Shown piece by piece: positions 7,576 through 14,160 of a DNA stretch of 64,000 bases. This DNA comes from Kosmotoga arenicorallina S304. Lineage in GTDB: Bacteria; Thermotogota; Thermotogae; Petrotogales; Kosmotogaceae. The stretch covers positions 32,276 through 96,275 of the forward strand of contig NZ_JFHK01000007.1 in assembly GCF_001636545.1 (NCBI RefSeq). The letters are read 5' to 3'. A model generated the notes under the pieces. It was not told where the DNA came from. It ran no database searches and was given only the letters and a program-made list of their open reading frames with translations. The position numbers and the translations under genes were made by a program. Numbering within the stretch: the stretch's first letter is position 1; every line of letters starts with the position of its first letter.

Positions 7576-9217
7576 TGCAAATTACGGTTTGAGTAATATA
7601 AAAATCGCGTTGAAAAAGGACAAGAAAAACATTCTTCTTCTGGCGTTGATGATCTATGCCTTTGTTGCAATCGGATTTTCTTTTGTGTTCTTTTACAGGC
7701 CTTTATTGATCAGTAGCTTTCAACAGCTCGCAGCGATTGGAATGGAAAATCTCTTCCTTGCAAACGCTTTTCTCAGTGCGGGTATTCTGGGATTTATCAC
7801 CGGGTTTTTCCTGTTGGTAAGCACCCTCTTTTTTTCAAGAGATATGAGGGTGTTGATTACGCTTCCCATAAGAGCATCTGATGTGGTAACAGCAAAGCTG
7901 ACAGTTGTTATACTTTTCCAGATGATCGTTTCCCTTGCAGTTTTGTTGCCTTCTCTTATCTATTACGGAATTCAGAAGGATGCTGGATTTCCATATTGGT
8001 TTTATATGGCTTTTCTTTTTCTGCTGTCGCAAATTTTCCCGATACTTTTCCAGACAATCATTATTTTGCCATTATCCCGAATTGTGAAATTCAGCCGCAT
8101 GAAAGACTTCATGCTTTACATTCTGGGTATTGGGGCGCTTGGTGGCTCGTTGATCGTTGTTTTCTTTGTTAACAGATCAGCTGTTAATGGTGGAAATGGA
8201 AGTCCCAACTTTGTAAATATTTTCGCCAATCCCGATGCGTTCATTAACAAGCTGGCTTTAATTTATCCACCGGCTTTTTTTGCCACCAAGGCATTGCTGA
8301 GTAAGGCTTTTTCGGGATTCGCCTGGTTTCTCGGATACCTGGGATTACATATCCTTGCGTTCGCTTTCACAGTGTGGTTCGCAAAGAATTACTATTACGA
8401 TACTTACAACGAGCTACAGCAATTTTATGCCGGTAGAAAAAAACTGTCTTCTGAAGAGTTAAACAGGGAACTGAATGCTGAAAAGGGGCCCTTTTCAGCC
8501 CTCCATTCAAGGGAATGGAAATATTTGCTGAGAGTGCCTTCCTTCGCTCTAAATGGCCTTTCAGGTACATTTATCTTGCCGATTATGGTAATGATATTCC
8601 CCTTTATCTTCAAGGGAAATCAGGAAGCTATGGGAGATCTGGGGAATTTTTTTCTGGTTATCAAAAGCCTTTATGTTCCTCTTGGAATTCTCTGTGGCGC
8701 TCTGGCTGGATCCATGAACGGTTTGGCAGCTTCAGCCTTCAGCAGGGAAGGCAAACTCCTGAAAGAGTTAAAAGCGCTTCCTGTTAGCTCCGCCGATGTC
8801 TTCAAAGCGAAATTTGTTAATTTAATGGAAATAAGCCTTATGGGAATTATATTGATGACCATAGCCCTTCACATACTTCTGGGAGGTTCGTTACTCTTTG
8901 ATATCTTAATCATTTTGCTTTCAGTGCTTGTTACTGCGTTCTTGAACTTGATCCAGCTAATTATCGACGCAATGAGGCCATTGCTCAACTGGGACAATCC
9001 TCAGAGAGCCATAAAGCAAAATTTCAATGTTGCGATTGCAATTTTGATTGTTTTTAGCTTCGTTGGTGGATTTGGGTATTTATCCTTTAAGCTTGTTGAT
9101 GCGGTTTCATCCTTTTTCATTACTTCAATTATTACGCTTTGCGGTGTTGTGGGTTTGGTTTTTCTCATAAAACCCGCTTTGAAGTTAACCGGCGATCTAA
9201 TGCGAAGAGACCTCTAG
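7532..9217 (+). CDS. Large ABC exporter permease (multi-spanning)
   Basis: 561 residues with a GTG start (7532) after AGAGGTGA inside the preceding ATPase gene. About 12 hydrophobic segments fall in two halves separated by a cytoplasmic region (KNYYYDTYNELQQFYAGRKK..) near residues 290-330. This matches the large single-chain exporter permeases that act with one ATPase. The gene ends the GntR operon; an AT-rich gap follows before the small membrane protein gene. The substrate is unknown. Confidence 0.87.
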   Translation: MRLKRLISLIWTIINANYGLSNIKIALKKDKKNILLLALMIYAFVAIGFSFVFFYRPLLISSFQQLAAIGMENLFLANAFLSAGILGFITGFFLLVSTLFFSRDMRVLITLPIRASDVVTAKLTVVILFQMIVSLAVLLPSLIYYGIQKDAGFPYWFYMAFLFLLSQIFPILFQTIIILPLSRIVKFSRMKDFMLYILGIGALGGSLIVVFFVNRSAVNGGNGSPNFVNIFANPDAFINKLALIYPPAFFATKALLSKAFSGFAWFLGYLGLHILAFAFTVWFAKNYYYDTYNELQQFYAGRKKLSSEELNRELNAEKGPFSALHSREWKYLLRVPSFALNGLSGTFILPIMVMIFPFIFKGNQEAMGDLGNFFLVIKSLYVPLGILCGALAGSMNGLAASAFSREGKLLKELKALPVSSADVFKAKFVNLMEISLMGIILMTIALHILLGGSLLFDILIILLSVLVTAFLNLIQLIIDAMRPLLNWDNPQRAIKQNFNVAIAILIVFSFVGGFGYLSFKLVDAVSSFFITSIITLCGVVGLVFLIKPALKLTGDLMRRDL

Positions 9218-9301
9218 TGTTTCTATTTTTATTTAAAAGAATGATAAAATAAATCAATAATGACCATCAATCAACTTGTTCGGGTCAAAAGGGGGGATTT
9301 T

Positions 9302-9775
9302 ATGGATATTTTTCTTTTCTTTAACAGGTATTTGCTGATTTTATCCTTTATTCTATGGTCTGGTATCAACATAACACTCGGCTTTTTTCTCATTCCTCTG
9401 CTGAGAAAAAAAAGCATTCCGGAAGTAAGAGTGCTTGTTTTTAATCTCCTCAGGGCTTTCAGGCGAATTACCTATGCATGCTGGGCCCTGATGATTGGCA
9501 CAGTATCATTAGAGTACTTCTATCTTGATGCACATGGCCATTTTGAAAGCATTTCGGACGTTCTCATGTTAACGGGGCTTGTGGTTTTCATTTTGCATAT
9601 AATCTGGTCTTTTTATCTTTTCGGTATTGCGAAAAGGAATGAATACAATCCTCTTTCAACAACAGAAAGAGATACAGGGCTTCTCGTTGGTGGAGGTTAT
9701 TTCAACAATTTTCTCATTCTCAGCGTGATTTTCATATATGCGATTGTGGAAATATTGTTCTATCTAAATTCATAA
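9302..9775 (+). CDS. Small four-helix membrane protein, function unknown
   Basis: 157 residues from the ATG at 9302, 5 nt after AAAAGGGGGG. An upstream in-frame ATG at 9260 has no SD. Four hydrophobic helices lie near residues 5-28, 52-72, 84-106 and 130-155, with basic residues between the first two (RKKSIPEVR, FRRITY). The layout recalls CopD-like or DUF4149-like membrane proteins, but no metal-binding motif is clear, so no function is assigned. Its last 44 nt overlap the convergent ABC-F gene. Confidence 0.75.
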   Translation: MDIFLFFNRYLLILSFILWSGINITLGFFLIPLLRKKSIPEVRVLVFNLLRAFRRITYACWALMIGTVSLEYFYLDAHGHFESISDVLMLTGLVVFILHIIWSFYLFGIAKRNEYNPLSTTERDTGLLVGGGYFNNFLILSVIFIYAIVEILFYLNS

Positions 9776-11588
9776 GCTTTTTTTCAAGCAGGAGCAATTC
9801 CTCCTGAAGCAATTCTTTCTTCTCTATTAAATTGAGAAGATTTTCTTCTATAGTCTCCATTTTACTCTGCAATTCTTGAAGCTTCTGGTAATCAGTAGAG
9901 TATAGGTGGAGCTCGCCTTGAAGGTTTTCCAGCGCTTTTTCGAGCTCCTTTTCCTGCAATTTCATGTTTTCCAGCAAATCGGAGATTTTTTTCCGTTGAT
10001 TGCTCAATCTGCGCTTTTCCCTGAAGCTCTGCTGCTTTTCAACTGCGTTTCTTTGGGCGACAAAATTGGCTTTGAACTCATTATAGTTATTCAGATAATC
10101 TTCCAGCTTGTTGAGAGGATCCAATTTTCCCGATCGAATAACTGCATACCTTTTGCATATGTTTTTCAAAAATTCCCTATCATGTGAAACCAATATAATC
10201 GCGCCTTTAAACTGCACGAGTATTTCTTCAAGGTTTTGAATCGACCAGATGTCGAGGTTATTCGTGGGCTCGTCCATTATCAATACATTTGGCTTTTTCA
10301 GTATCATTTTTGCAAGGGCAAGCCGCGTTTTTTCACCACCGCTTAAAGCTCCGACCTTTTTGAAGACGCTCTCACCAGCAAAGCCAAAACGCCCTAAATA
10401 CTTCCTTATTTCAAAATCAGGCCAATCGCGTACCAGTCCCCAGCATTCATGTATAACCTCTTTCTCTGGTGAAAGCTCATTTGACATCTGAGAAAGGTAT
10501 CCCCAGGTAACGTTGTGTCCCCACTTTACCGTACCTGAAAATGAGCTTATTCCGCCGGTAAGTATCTTGAGAAAGGTGGATTTTCCGCTACCATTAGGTC
10601 CAACGATGCCCAACTTTTCTCCTCTGTGCAACTCAAGACTGGCTTGATTAAAAATAGGTCTTTCAGAGTACGAAAAGCTCAAATTCTTAACTTCCAGCAC
10701 TATATAACCCGTTCTGGATGGTTCTGGCAGTCTAATTCTTGTTGAGCCTTCCTTCTCCCCCGGGATTGACACCCCTTCCAGTTCCTTTTTCAGCCTATCA
10801 ATTTGTTTTTCTTTGCTCTTGGCTTGTTTTATAAATTTCTCTTCCCCCCAGAGTCTGTATCTGCGGGCAACTGCCTGAAGCCTTTCTATCTCGCTTATCA
10901 ACTTCTCCTGTTTTTTAAGTGAACTTTTTACATACAGTTCCCTTTCTGCTTTATAATGCTCGAAACTACCCGGAAAATCCCATAATTTTCTGTTGTTTAT
11001 TTCCCAAAACCTATTTCCCACATTCTTTATGAGATGCCTATCATGTGATACAAGCAGCACTGCACCTCTGTAAGAATTGAGAAATAAAATGAGCCAATCG
11101 ACAGATTTCAGGTCAAGATGATTTGTGGGCTCGTCGAGCAACAGTAAATCATAGTCAATGAGAAGCAACCGTCCCAATGCAATTCTTGTTATTTCGCCAC
11201 CGCTGAAGCTTCTGAGCTCCCTGTCCCAATCCTGCGGAGAAAATTCAAGCCCTGTTAGTATGCTTCTCACTCTTCTGTCAAAGCTGTAAAACTCTTCGGT
11301 TTCGGGTTCTATGTTTTTCTTTTCTCTCATATAAAATTCCATGAGAGTTTCCTCAATGTTCTCAATGCGCTCCTGAATTTGATAGCCTATTTTTAATTCC
11401 GTAGCTCTATGGACTTCTCCATAAGTCGGTTTCAGCAGATCCGCAATTATTTTGAGCAACGTTGATTTTCCGCTGCCATTCTTGCCGATAAGGATTATTT
11501 TGTCCCTTTTATTAATAGCGGTGGATATATTTTCAAAAAGAAGACCTTCGCCGTAATCATGGCCTACCCCACTTAATGTTAGAAGCAT
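9732..11588 (-). CDS. ABC-F family ATPase (Uup/EttA-like translation factor)
   Basis: 618 residues, with two nucleotide-binding domains in one chain and no membrane segments. First domain: Walker A GKNGSGKST near 37, signature FSGGE near 128, LLLLDEPTNHLD near 147. Second: GPNGSGKST near 330, LSGGEKTR near 425, LIMDEPTNNLD near 445. The linker is rich in charge (KKQEKLISEIERLQ) and residues 520-605 form a long coiled coil, as in Uup and resistance-type ABC-F proteins. The family binds the ribosomal E-site and acts on stalled translation or protects against antibiotics. Which of these applies cannot be decided here. The gene stands alone and converges on the small membrane protein. Confidence 0.93.
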   Translation of the reverse strand: MLLTLSGVGHDYGEGLLFENISTAINKRDKIILIGKNGSGKSTLLKIIADLLKPTYGEVHRATELKIGYQIQERIENIEETLMEFYMREKKNIEPETEEFYSFDRRVRSILTGLEFSPQDWDRELRSFSGGEITRIALGRLLLIDYDLLLLDEPTNHLDLKSVDWLILFLNSYRGAVLLVSHDRHLIKNVGNRFWEINNRKLWDFPGSFEHYKAERELYVKSSLKKQEKLISEIERLQAVARRYRLWGEEKFIKQAKSKEKQIDRLKKELEGVSIPGEKEGSTRIRLPEPSRTGYIVLEVKNLSFSYSERPIFNQASLELHRGEKLGIVGPNGSGKSTFLKILTGGISSFSGTVKWGHNVTWGYLSQMSNELSPEKEVIHECWGLVRDWPDFEIRKYLGRFGFAGESVFKKVGALSGGEKTRLALAKMILKKPNVLIMDEPTNNLDIWSIQNLEEILVQFKGAIILVSHDREFLKNICKRYAVIRSGKLDPLNKLEDYLNNYNEFKANFVAQRNAVEKQQSFREKRRLSNQRKKISDLLENMKLQEKELEKALENLQGELHLYSTDYQKLQELQSKMETIEENLLNLIEKKELLQEELLLLEKKLMNLDRTIFPQSHI

Positions 11589-11721
11589 AATCTACCTCCC
11601 GAAGAATTATACCTTTTCATTTTATCAAAAACAACAAAAGAAGAACTCGACTTCTATAAGTAGCAGGAAGAATTTTGTTTGCTGTGATAATATAAATCGG
11701 TCATATACGAAAAACAAGTTT

Positions 11722-11866
11722 GTGACCATCAGTAGGGCAGGAACTGCCCGAATTTACGCCTGTGGACTGTGCTCTGACGGCAAAACCCGAGAGGGGTCTA
11801 CGAGTCATCACAGGTTGAAGCAGGAAGCCACATTCTCTAAGCGTTGTGTAGGGTGTGGTAGTTCAC
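11722..11866 (+). mobile_element. Orphan IS200/IS605-family right end (tnpB 3' remnant and omega-RNA-like scaffold)
   Basis: From 11722 the plus strand encodes a fragment reading RAGTARIYACGLCSDG..., then STSHHRLKQEA, which resembles the C-terminal tail of TnpB (GTxRIxACG..KQEA). The DNA shows the features of an IS605 right end: CCTGTG pairing with CACAGG around 11759-11814, then GAAGC-GGAAGCC and a CCACA/TGTGG hairpin, ending in GGTAGTTCAC at 11857-11866. In active elements this segment makes the omega-RNA scaffold and the guide begins right after TTCAC. There is no transposase, no tnpB body and no left end in the 130 nt upstream. It is therefore a solo, decayed end lying between two minus-strand genes. 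Confidence 0.7.
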
Positions 11867-11883
11867 CATTGTTTCAAGAGGCA

Positions 11884-11911
11884 AAAGGAGCGGTATCAAC
11901 CGCTCCTTTTG
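11884..11911. terminator. Bidirectional terminator overlapping the ABC permease stop codon
   Basis: AAAAGGAGCGGT and its exact reverse complement flank a 4-nt loop (12-bp stem) with T4 on each strand. The last codons and TGA of the minus-strand permease lie inside the stem. Confidence 0.85.
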
Positions 11912-12726
11912 AGTACACCTCTTTTTTTGGCCCATTGCTCCATAAGCTGAAAAAAGTAAATTCCAGCTGGTAACAGGAAAAAACCAAGTATCAACAAGGG
12001 CCAGATCTGAGACCACAAATCACCGAACCCCTTGCCTTCAAGAATCGCTTCGCGCATTCCCTTCAGTGCATAAGTAGCAGGTGAAAACTTGGCAACGTTT
12101 TGCATCCACTCCGGAAGCACTGTAACTTCATAATAGACCCCGGAGAACATGAGCAACAACGCCTGAAATATGTGAACAACCTGCACTCCTTTCTCAGGAG
12201 AAATCAGTGGTAAAATAGCCGCAACCATTCCCAGACCTATAAAGGAAAAACTCGCAACAGCCAAAATGCCAGTCGCAGAAAGCAGATTCGCTTTTGAAAG
12301 GTCAAGATCAAAGAAAGCTGAAACCACCAGCAGTATCAATCCCGCTCTTAAGATACCGTAAAGAATCGCGAACCCGCATACGCTCAATAAGTGTGTTGCT
12401 CGCTTGATGGGAGCCATAAAGGTATATTCTATGGTTTCTTCCCAGCGTTCCCAGGCAACTGTCTCTGCAACAATCTCAAAGAGTATCGAAAGATAACCCC
12501 AGAGGATGGAGCCCAAAAGCATATAAAGAATCAGGTAACTCGTATTCAGGGCTTCCCCGGAAAAGGCTTCAACACCTTTCCCGATGAACCCCATAGTTAT
12601 GGAGTTCGCTATGGTGTAAACGAAGAATACGAGCTCCCATTTCCAATAGCGCTTTATCAGGTTAAAATTCCTGACAATAAACGCCCAGGAAGCTCTCAAT
12701 TCCTGAACTACCGTTTGAGTACTCAT
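11896..12726 (-). CDS. ABC-2 type exporter permease
   Basis: 276 residues with six hydrophobic helices and a cytoplasmic N-terminus; the pattern FSGVYYEVTVLPEWMQ..FSPATYALKGMREAI is typical of DrrB/NodJ-type ABC-2 permeases. The ATG overlaps the stop of the upstream ATPase gene (ATGA), so translation is coupled. The stop lies inside the bidirectional terminator. Together with the ATPase and several micro-ORFs upstream it forms one operon. The substrate is unknown; the peptides encoded upstream are candidates. Confidence 0.92.
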   Translation of the reverse strand: MSTQTVVQELRASWAFIVRNFNLIKRYWKWELVFFVYTIANSITMGFIGKGVEAFSGEALNTSYLILYMLLGSILWGYLSILFEIVAETVAWERWEETIEYTFMAPIKRATHLLSVCGFAILYGILRAGLILLVVSAFFDLDLSKANLLSATGILAVASFSFIGLGMVAAILPLISPEKGVQVVHIFQALLLMFSGVYYEVTVLPEWMQNVAKFSPATYALKGMREAILEGKGFGDLWSQIWPLLILGFFLLPAGIYFFQLMEQWAKKRGVLKRSG

Positions 12727-13517
12727 GCACTTTCAGCCTCCTCGTACTCAGCTTCATCAAAGCTGACACCTGTAAATTCCATAAAGACATCTTCAAAGGT
12801 CGGGTTTTTAACCCTGTGCGAGATCATAGCCTTCAATTCTTCGGTATGGCCCTTCACAATTATCCTTCCTTTGTGAATTATCGCCACATAATTGCAGAGC
12901 TTTTCCGCCTCTTCCATATCGTGCGTAGTGAGCAAGATTGTCGCTCCCAGTTTTTCTTTCATGTGCATAATCAGTGACTGGACTTCGCGTTTAGCCCTGG
13001 GATCAAGGCCGGTTGTCGGTTCGTCTAAAAGCATCAATTTGGGTTCTGTCATAAAGGCACGGGCAATGGCAACCTTTTGCTGCATACCTCTGGAAAAATC
13101 CTCCAGCGGATCGTTAAGGCGCTCTCTATCAAGACCCACTCTTTCCGATATAGCGTAGATCTTTTTCAGGGCTTCCTTCTTAGAGATTCCATGAATACCT
13201 GCTGCAAAAAGCAAATTTTCAATTGCTGAAAGTTTTTTGAAAAAGCTCGCTTCCACCGAAACGCGATTTATCAGCCTTTGAACCTTAGTTGCTTCTTTCA
13301 CCACATCATATCCAAACACCTTGATCTCCCCGGCGTCAGGAATCAACAATGTCGATGCAATTCTTATAAAGGTCGATTTTCCTGAACCGTTAGGTCCTAA
13401 AAATCCATAGATCTCACCTTCTCTTATCTGAATGTCTATTCCCTTTAAGGCATGTACAATTTTCTTGTTTTTTTTGAAAACTTTCTTTATGTTTTCCGCA
13501 GTAAGTGCGTAGCTCAT
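12723..13517 (-). CDS. ABC exporter ATP-binding protein (DrrA-like)
   Basis: 264 residues from the ATG at 13517, preceded by GGGAGGAGGTGTG and overlapping the stop of micro-ORF 5. Walker A GPNGSGKST lies near residue 40, signature FSRGMQQ near 141, Walker B LMLLDEPTTGLDP near 161 and H-loop TTHDMEEA near 195. A 30-residue C-terminal tail is rich in Glu and Ala. All catalytic motifs are intact. It is cotranscribed with its permease and with the micro-ORFs upstream. Confidence 0.94.
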   Translation of the reverse strand: MSYALTAENIKKVFKKNKKIVHALKGIDIQIREGEIYGFLGPNGSGKSTFIRIASTLLIPDAGEIKVFGYDVVKEATKVQRLINRVSVEASFFKKLSAIENLLFAAGIHGISKKEALKKIYAISERVGLDRERLNDPLEDFSRGMQQKVAIARAFMTEPKLMLLDEPTTGLDPRAKREVQSLIMHMKEKLGATILLTTHDMEEAEKLCNYVAIIHKGRIIVKGHTEELKAMISHRVKNPTFEDVFMEFTGVSFDEAEYEEAESA

Positions 13518-13639
13518 AACACACCTCCTCCCGCTTTCATAAGCTTTTTCAGCATGTCTTGCCGCACTCTGCCAACCAATCGGTCCATTTCCACCGGCGA
13601 TGCTTTATCTGATGAATAAAATCTACGCTTTTTACTCAT
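13514..13639 (-). CDS. Micro-ORF 5: 41-residue basic peptide, coupled to ABC ATPase
   Basis: ATG at 13639 follows AAAAGGGGAGATTGAT, and the stop TGA overlaps the ATPase start (TTATGAGC). The product begins MSKKRRFYSSDKASPVEM and ends LKKLMKAGGGVL, with a basic N-terminus and a possible amphipathic helix at residues 18-36. The Gly-Gly-Gly near the C-terminus is encoded by the SD of the ATPase, so it may only reflect that. No homologous family is recognised. Overlaps at both ends (ATGA with micro-ORF 4, and the ATPase start) argue that it is translated. Confidence 0.6.
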   Translation of the reverse strand: MSKKRRFYSSDKASPVEMDRLVGRVRQDMLKKLMKAGGGVL

Positions 13640-13740
13640 ATCAATCTCCCCTTTTCCCTTATGAATCCTATATCAGTTTTGTTTATTCTATTAGTGGTTT
13701 TATTTTTCTTATTGATATCCAGATATTTCTTTTTGAACAT
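13636..13740 (-). CDS. Micro-ORF 4: 34-residue Lys/Asn-rich peptide
   Basis: ATG at 13740 after a strong SD (GGAAAGGAGGAAGTGAA). The peptide begins MFKKKYLDINKKNKTTNRIN and ends REKGRLI; it is highly basic and has no cysteine. Its stop overlaps the start of micro-ORF 5 (ATGA). No family is recognised. A basic substrate peptide, a leader or a small regulator are all possible. Confidence 0.55.
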   Translation of the reverse strand: MFKKKYLDINKKNKTTNRINKTDIGFIREKGRLI

Positions 13741-13765
13741 TTCACTTCCTCCTTTCCAAATGCAC

Positions 13766-13792
13766 TTATCTAAAATGGATCCTCCTAATCAT
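13766..13792 (-). CDS. Micro-ORF 3: possible 8-codon ORF
   Basis: ATG at 13792 follows AAAGGAGGTTTATCG and overlaps the end of micro-ORF 2. It encodes only MIRRIHFR. The SD is good, but the ORF is so short that it may only carry ribosomes towards micro-ORF 4. Listed with low confidence. Confidence 0.25.
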   Translation of the reverse strand: MIRRIHFR

Positions 13793-13898
13793 CGATAAAC
13801 CTCCTTTCCACCACTTTGTCAAACCTGCTAATGCCTGACTCGCATCCCCTGTTTTCGACAATCACAACTGCGTTGTTCCTGCAAATTCTCTGCCTCAT
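13785..13898 (-). CDS. Micro-ORF 2: 37-residue peptide with two cysteines
   Basis: ATG at 13898 after GAGGGGGTGATTAGT, the first ORF after the attenuator hairpin. The peptide has Cys6 and Cys19 (RICRNN..; RGCESG..) and a charged C-terminus ending RRFIDD. There is no clear signal peptide or double-glycine leader. Two spaced cysteines would suit a disulfide or a modified peptide, but no modification enzyme is nearby. No family is recognised. Confidence 0.5.
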   Translation of the reverse strand: MRQRICRNNAVVIVENRGCESGISRFDKVVERRFIDD

Positions 13899-13931
13899 AC
13901 TAATCACCCCCTCGGCAGAATAAAAGGCAAT

Positions 13932-13961
13932 AAAAAAGGGCCGTAGCTTTCGCCACGACCC
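13932..13961 (-). terminator. Attenuator-like intrinsic terminator inside the micro-ORF operon
   Basis: On the minus strand a 10-bp stem (GGGTCGTGGC with GCTACGGCCC, including G-U pairs) closes a GAAA tetraloop and is followed by TTTTTT. It lies 22 nt after micro-ORF 1 and about 34 nt before micro-ORF 2, so it should limit transcription into micro-ORFs 2-5 and the ABC genes. CGTGGC in the stem could instead pair with GCCACG at 14018-14023 inside micro-ORF 1, a possible antiterminator. Confidence 0.75.
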
Positions 13962-13982
13962 CTGTAACCCGGTATATCTACA

Positions 13983-14081
13983 CTATACAGCTATATACCT
14001 CCATAGGCGTACAAAGGCGTGGCACGACAGAGTAACCCCAATTAAAGGGATAAATGCTACCATTCTGCTCCTGAAAATCAT
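13983..14081 (-). CDS. Micro-ORF 1: 32-residue hydrophobic peptide, possible leader peptide
   Basis: ATG at 14081 sits 5 nt after a near-perfect SD (AAGGAGGTG) and about 35 nt downstream of a consensus promoter. The product has a hydrophobic core (MVAFIPLIGVTLSCHAFV) flanked by basic residues, so it could insert in the membrane or act as a regulatory leader. A terminator follows directly, which favours a leader-peptide role controlling the downstream ABC operon. No family is recognised. Confidence 0.55.
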   Translation of the reverse strand: MIFRSRMVAFIPLIGVTLSCHAFVRLWRYIAV

Positions 14082-14114
14082 TGCCACACCTCCTTGTGAA
14101 TATGTTTACATGTG

Positions 14115-14142
14115 ATTATATCATAAAAAACCGGCAGGTCAA
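14115..14142 (-). promoter_or_regulatory. Strong sigma-A promoter of the micro-ORF/ABC operon
   Basis: On the minus strand TTGACC (14142-14137), a 16-nt spacer and TATAAT (14120-14115). It lies just after the stop of the PHP gene, so the micro-ORF operon starts independently of it. Confidence 0.8.
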
Positions 14143-14160
14143 ATCAATATTGTTACGTTA

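Noticed and set aside
13766..13792. Micro-ORF 3 as a functional peptide gene
   Set aside because: Only eight codons; kept as a low-confidence feature because its SD is good, but no product role is claimed.
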